In this document: positions 60,370-64,000 of the stretch, piece by piece
Layout of the letters: each line of letters starts with the position of its first letter
Numbering within the stretch: the stretch's first letter is position 1
From: an uncultured Saprospiraceae bacterium
GTDB lineage: Bacteria; Bacteroidota; Bacteroidia; Chitinophagales; Saprospiraceae
Length of the DNA: 64,000 bases
Assembly (NCBI GenBank): GCA_937926205.1
Contig: CALEYL010000040.1
Span: 1 to 64,000 of the forward strand
Reading direction: 5' to 3'
Translations under genes and position numbers: made by a program
The notes under the pieces: generated by a model
Told to the model about the DNA's origin: nothing
Database searches by the model: none
Seen by the model: only the letters and a program-made list of their open reading frames with translations

Positions 60370-61095
60370 ATGGAGACAACAATCGCTAAACCGTTTTATT
60401 TCAAGCAATTCATTATTCAGCAGGATCGCTGCACCATGAAGATCGGAACAGATGGCGTTCTGCTGGGTGCATGGGCGAATGTAAGCGATGTTCACCGTGC
60501 TTTAGATATCGGAACGGGCAGCGGGGTCATTGCCATTATGCTGGCGCAAAGAACAAAGAACAGCCAAATTGATGCCGTTGAAGTGGATGAAGAAGCATTT
60601 GCGCAAGCCTGCGATAATGTATTGGCATCTCCGTGGGGAGATCGGTTGCGTGTTTTTCACGCCCCCGTACAGGAGTTTGCCTCAACAGCGGAACATCAAT
60701 ACGAACTCATAGTCAGCAACCCTCCGTTTTTTTCGGGAGGTACTTTTTCGGCCAGCCAGGATAGGAACAGCGTCCGGCATACCATCAAGCTTCCCCATGG
60801 CGACTTATTGCAGTCTGTCCGCAAGCTCTTGAGCCCTGAGGGGCGTTTTTGTGTCATTCTCCCCTTAATCGAAGGCCTGCGATTTGCAGAACTCGCTGAA
60901 GATTACCACTTGTTTTGTACGAAAATGACAGAAGTGCTCCCCAAAGCAGGCAAGCCTGTAGAACGCTTATTGATGCAATTTGAACGCAATGCGAGGCCAT
61001 TGGAAAAAGACAGCCTGACCATCCAGCTCGAAGAGCGCAACGAATGGACGGAGGCCTATATTAAACTGACCGGCGAATTTTATCTAAAAATGTGA
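60370..61095 (+). CDS. trmN6: tRNA1(Val) A37 N6-methyltransferase
   Basis: The 241-residue protein has the YfiC/TrmN6 pattern. FKQFIIQQDRCTMKIGTDGVLLGAW leads into the SAM-binding loop ALDIGTGSGVIAIMLAQR, VEVDEEA and the N6-adenine signature SNPPFF (NPPF at 117-120), followed by the conserved RNSVRHT. It would methylate A37 next to the anticodon of tRNA-Val. The gene has its own -7 element and ends at a perfect palindromic terminator. Confidence 0.93.
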   Translation: METTIAKPFYFKQFIIQQDRCTMKIGTDGVLLGAWANVSDVHRALDIGTGSGVIAIMLAQRTKNSQIDAVEVDEEAFAQACDNVLASPWGDRLRVFHAPVQEFASTAEHQYELIVSNPPFFSGGTFSASQDRNSVRHTIKLPHGDLLQSVRKLLSPEGRFCVILPLIEGLRFAELAEDYHLFCTKMTEVLPKAGKPVERLLMQFERNARPLEKDSLTIQLEERNEWTEAYIKLTGEFYLKM

Positions 61096-61156
61096 AACAG
61101 AAAGGTGTGCCTCAGGCGTGTCTGGCTTGAGATCTATTCCACACAGGCAAAAATGA

Positions 61157-61190
61157 AACCGGGAAATATCAGTGCTGATATTTCCCGGTT
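61157..61190. terminator. Perfect palindromic bidirectional terminator
   Basis: AACCGGGAAATATCAG and CTGATATTTCCCGGTT (16 bases each) with a 2-base TG centre, between convergent trmN6 and the small HTH gene. Short A- and T-tracts lie outside the arms. Confidence 0.85.
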
Positions 61191-61201
61191 AATCAAAAAG
61201 C

Positions 61202-61447
61202 TCATTTTGAGCCTTCAATCATTCCCTTTGCAAGGTCAAGGATTGTGGTGTCTTCCAGGTGTACAATGCCACCATTAGGCCCTGGCTGAATATGCATATC
61301 CGCTACATCACCATTGTCAAACTTCTTGGCGCCAAAGTAGTTGCGAACCGTTTGTTCGTCAACATTCAATATTTGGGCGATACGGGTGACGCTACCCGTC
61401 GGCAACTTATGTTTGATGTCGCGCAATTCATCGAATGTGATATTCAT
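61202..61447 (-). CDS. Small helix-turn-helix DNA-binding protein
   Basis: The 81-residue protein has a likely HTH at about 17-45 (TGSVTRIAQILNVDEQTVRNYFGAKKF) followed by a Gly/Pro-rich strand (GDVADMHIQPGPNGGIVHLED) and a short helix. It is a Bacteroidota-specific small protein filed as DNA-binding. The pattern TRIAQxLxVDxxTVRNYFG reads like an asnC- or Lrp-type recognition helix. It stands alone between two terminators, with no target evident. Confidence 0.75.
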   Translation of the reverse strand: MNITFDELRDIKHKLPTGSVTRIAQILNVDEQTVRNYFGAKKFDNGDVADMHIQPGPNGGIVHLEDTTILDLAKGMIEGSK

Positions 61448-61531
61448 ACTTGAGTGTTTTGTTAATGAATGTAAGTCGGGGATTAAGTTAACCCAACTTT
61501 CACAAAAAGTAAAGTAAATGGGCAGAAAAAA

Positions 61532-61569
61532 TTACGCCCTGAATTCTTCAAAAAAAATCCAGGGCGTAA
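61532..61569 (-). terminator. Rho-independent terminator of the OM-barrel gene
   Basis: On the minus strand the stem TTACGCCCTG/CAGGGCGTAA (61560-61569 with 61532-61541) is followed by TTTTTT. It lies 22 bases after the stop at 61591. Confidence 0.85.
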
Positions 61570-61590
61570 AGTCTTGTTTATCAAGGAATA

Positions 61591-63228
61591 TTAAAACCTT
61601 GCTGTAATCCCGAAAAGTGCATTCAACCCAAAGGTTGGATAACGCTGCCAGCGCTGGCGACGATTGTTGGCAAGGTTATAGATATTGATGAACGCGCCAA
61701 TGTTTTTCGAGAAGAAATAATCTGCTCCAACACTGACATCAAATAACCCATTGAGATTTCCGACCTCATTGTTGCTGTCCCGGAAAGGCAAACCATTTTC
61801 GATGAACAGTTCGCCGCGAAGCGTCAGTTTGTCTTCGAAAGTGGTGTATTTAGCCCCAACATTGATCGTAAATGCGGGTAAATGCCATGCCTTTTCTTCG
61901 TTTTTAGGCGAGAATACATTCTGCACCAGGGATCCTGTGATTGAGAATCCTTTGAAAAGCGGCGCATTGAGGGTTGCCTTCAGGGTAAAAATATCTACAG
62001 TATCATAAAGCACGTCAAAGCGTGCAATAGAATCCGCCTGATCATTGAGCAGGAATAAAGCCAGATCATCCGCTTGCTTGTACCCCAATTGAGCATTGTA
62101 GTCTATCCCGGATATGTTCCCTTTTACCCCGCCATAGAGGTTGATGTAGCGGGTATTCTGGATGTTGATCCGAGATGAAATGTACGGGTTATATTCGCTC
62201 AGGGTCCGGAAATCATTTTTCTGTAGACTGCCATCGGCGCCAATAAACGCGCCTACTACCCCTTCAATGATGTTGGCGCTGACCTCTAAATCAGGAAAGA
62301 CGAAAAATTTATCATTGCTGGTGGCTACGTTGATACCGATTTTGGCGCGAAAACGATCGCTGTGGAAGGTAAAATTGGGTTGCAGGTAAAAGTTGTTCAA
62401 CGATTGTTTCGCCGTATCGCGGTAGGAAGTCAGATCCGTTTTTAATCCGATGCGGAGCGGGTGCTTTTCATTAAACCACTTAGTGGCATTCAAATCGAGA
62501 TCAAATCCGGTTTCCCTGGCGGCATAATTGTCGCTCAGGCTGTAGAGCTTGAATCCGGCGTAATAATTCAAATCTCCCTGAGTTCTTACCCCATTGTAAA
62601 TGCTCAATCCTGCATCAAAGGTTGAAAAGCGTTGTTTCACCTCATCCGGCTCAAAACTAAAATTCGTGCCTGTCTCTTCGTTCAGGTCATTGTAACCATA
62701 ATAATAGACAGAATTACGGGTGTAACCAAGATTGCCGCCAACTGCAAAACCTTCATCAAAGTAGTAAGCGCCTTTGACTCCGGCATGGGTATCACTGAAG
62801 CGTTGGTTTTCAATGTTCTTTGTGTTGTTGGCAGAATGGTGCAATAAGTCCAGCCCGAAATCAAGATTTTTACTGGAAATGTCATAAGACCCCTCGCCGT
62901 AAAAAGCATTTGGAAATCCGGCGCCAAGTTTGGCATAGCCATTATACCCCTTTGCCACCGCTTCACTGCGCATGCCAAGCGGGCGAATTTTGGGCGGCAG
63001 GTATTCAACAGCCAGCGTTTTCGGGATCACATCGTATTGCTGACGACGGGTTGCCGTGTCCAACTGTGGCAAGGTTGGTTTTAAGCCGATTTTTTCGGTT
63101 TCCAAAAGGCGCGCCTCAAAATTTTTCACCACATCAACCTGCCCTGCCGGGAGGTCTTTCTGAGCCTGTAACAAGCCCGATGCCAGAGACATGGTCACAA
63201 ACAAAAGCGCTATTCTTATCTTAGTCAT
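61591..63228 (-). CDS. Outer-membrane beta-barrel (TonB-receptor-like without plug)
   Basis: The 545-residue protein from ATG 63228 has a signal peptide (KIRIALLFVTMSLASGLLQAQ) and a 75-residue periplasmic lead (VDVVKNFEARLLETEKIGLKPTLPQLDT...VEYLPPKIRPLGM). A barrel of many strands follows (GYAKLGAGFPNAFYGEGSYD ... NLANNRRQRWQRYPTFGLNALFGITARF). No plug domain is seen. The lead sequence and position after a TPR gene match a conserved Bacteroidota pair of unknown function. The 45-base gap to the upstream TPR gene indicates one operon. Confidence 0.82.
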   Translation of the reverse strand: MTKIRIALLFVTMSLASGLLQAQKDLPAGQVDVVKNFEARLLETEKIGLKPTLPQLDTATRRQQYDVIPKTLAVEYLPPKIRPLGMRSEAVAKGYNGYAKLGAGFPNAFYGEGSYDISSKNLDFGLDLLHHSANNTKNIENQRFSDTHAGVKGAYYFDEGFAVGGNLGYTRNSVYYYGYNDLNEETGTNFSFEPDEVKQRFSTFDAGLSIYNGVRTQGDLNYYAGFKLYSLSDNYAARETGFDLDLNATKWFNEKHPLRIGLKTDLTSYRDTAKQSLNNFYLQPNFTFHSDRFRAKIGINVATSNDKFFVFPDLEVSANIIEGVVGAFIGADGSLQKNDFRTLSEYNPYISSRINIQNTRYINLYGGVKGNISGIDYNAQLGYKQADDLALFLLNDQADSIARFDVLYDTVDIFTLKATLNAPLFKGFSITGSLVQNVFSPKNEEKAWHLPAFTINVGAKYTTFEDKLTLRGELFIENGLPFRDSNNEVGNLNGLFDVSVGADYFFSKNIGAFINIYNLANNRRQRWQRYPTFGLNALFGITARF

Positions 63229-63273
63229 GTTATTGATTCGTTTTGATGTTGTAAAATCCAAATGCCACGCAGC

Positions 63274-64000
63274 TTAGTTGCCACGATCCAGATCCAGAAT
63301 ATTTGAATCCGGTTCCCGGTTCAAGCGGCTCGACTGATTCAGTTGCTGGTTGATTTTTGCAAGTTTGGCCCGGGCGATACTCACCAATTCCGGATCTTCG
63401 CTGTAATTTTCCAGCAAAGCCTCCAGGGCTGCACGGGCGTTGTACAAATCCCCTTTATCTGCAAAAATATCAGACAGCAGGATCACACTTTTAGCCACCC
63501 AGTACGGGTAGGCCGAGCTTTCCTTGTTGGCATTGATGCAAAGCTCCTGCGCCTTATTCAAATCGCGCTTTAGGTAATAGATGTTGGCAATCAGATAGCG
63601 TGCTTCTGCCGTTTGCTCATTGTCGCTGATGCGAACCACTTCATTCAGGGCAGAAAGCGCATTGTCGTAATCGCGCTGGTCGAATGAAATTTTTCCGATG
63701 TAAAAATTAGACGTCGCTTTGTGGGCCGTAGTGGCGTTGGGGTTGTTGGCAACTTTACGGGATAATGCCAGCACCGCCTGGGTATTTCCAATCCGGTAGG
63801 CACTGCGCATGGCCCCCAATTGCGCTTCAAAGCGCATGGTTTCATTCGTAGCTGCGGCCTCCATCTTGGTATACAAATCGTAGGACTTATTGAAATTCTG
63901 TTCAGAGTTATAGGCAATGATCGCCGCCTTTTCGAGCGCTTTCACATAGTTCGCACTAGGTCCGCGTCCTATCACATACTCATAATCTTTTAAAGCTTCC
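63274..64000 (-). CDS. Tetratricopeptide-repeat protein, C-terminal part (runs off right edge)
   Basis: The frame is open to the window end, so the start is outside; the GTG at 63975 is internal. The visible 241 residues contain about five TPR-like helical pairs (EKAAIIAYNSEQNFNKSYDLYTKMEAAA, AEARYLIANIYYLKRDLNKAQELCINA, SVILLSDIFADKGDLYNARAALEALLENY) and a polar tail ending DLDRGN. Large TPR proteins of this kind lie upstream of the barrel gene in many Bacteroidota. They are probably periplasmic and assist outer-membrane assembly or transport, which is inference. Confidence 0.85.
   Translation of the reverse strand, partial: EALKDYEYVIGRGPSANYVKALEKAAIIAYNSEQNFNKSYDLYTKMEAAATNETMRFEAQLGAMRSAYRIGNTQAVLALSRKVANNPNATTAHKATSNFYIGKISFDQRDYDNALSALNEVVRISDNEQTAEARYLIANIYYLKRDLNKAQELCINANKESSAYPYWVAKSVILLSDIFADKGDLYNARAALEALLENYSEDPELVSIARAKLAKINQQLNQSSRLNREPDSNILDLDRGN

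Noticed and set aside
1..64000. tRNA, rRNA, CRISPR array, prophage or complete IS element
   Set aside because: No cloverleaf-like gene, direct-repeat/spacer array, phage structural gene or transposase was found on either strand.

Overview
The window comes from a Bacteroidota chromosome, most likely a member of the Saprospiria (Lewinella / Haliscomenobacter type). The grounds are a SusC/SusD pair, a T9SS type-B C-terminal domain, LytTR and Y_Y_Y two-component proteins, a DUF6089-like outer-membrane protein with thrombospondin type 3 repeats and an OmpA domain, and at least eleven copies of the Bacteroidota -7 promoter element TAnnTTTG placed correctly in front of genes. No rRNA, tRNA, CRISPR array, prophage or intact insertion sequence was seen. 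Most of it reads as ordinary chromosome with small mobile or repetitive DNA in the gaps.

Layout. 0-7 kb: end of an unknown gene, a PspC-domain protein, a frameshifted PD40/amidohydrolase, a TonB-dependent receptor and a VOC protein. 7-11 kb: housekeeping genes der and lysA, then an ECF sigma factor with a probable anti-sigma partner. 11.4-15.1 kb: an unfamiliar envelope locus on the minus strand, comprising a cytosolic coiled-coil protein, a two-helix mini-protein, a membrane-anchored coiled-coil protein and a solute-binding domain fused to OmpA. 15-19.8 kb: a glycosyltransferase, a formylglycine-generating-enzyme-like protein, a Tat-exported Gfo/Idh/MocA oxidoreductase and an apbE gene whose two ends have been remodelled by repeats. 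19.9-22.8 kb: a 14-repeat WD40 protein with a coiled-coil membrane partner. 23-31.7 kb: sialate O-acetylesterase, SRPBCC and SnoaL-like proteins, a TPR histidine kinase with a NarL-type regulator, an MBL-fold hydrolase and ribH. 31.9-38.9 kb: an M28 peptidase, a LytTR regulator overlapping a propeller sensor kinase, YceI and a CDF transporter. 39-42.8 kb: nrdB-nrdA behind a cluster of DnaA-box-like sites. 43-50.9 kb: two related outer-membrane proteins, a sirtuin, nnr, a YoeB-type toxin-antitoxin pair and tex. 51-64 kb: an alpha/beta hydrolase lipoprotein, susD-susC, tilS, a Pmp3-like protein, a CTD-only secreted protein, trmN6, a small HTH protein, an outer-membrane barrel and a TPR protein that runs off the right edge.

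The most unusual content lies between genes. At least five gaps carry sloppy tandem arrays with a strict 7-base period, each with its own sequence. Two more carry 9-base periods. Several are built as inverted arms, and most abut a stop or start codon. Two loci share a GGTTGTGTAAAGAGT-ended inverted-repeat element with a conserved inner module. A palindromic REP-like repeat occurs near both ends of the window. The best candidates for something undescribed are the SBP-OmpA/coiled-coil locus, the heptad arrays and their effect on apbE, and the paired DnaA-box architecture before nrdBA.
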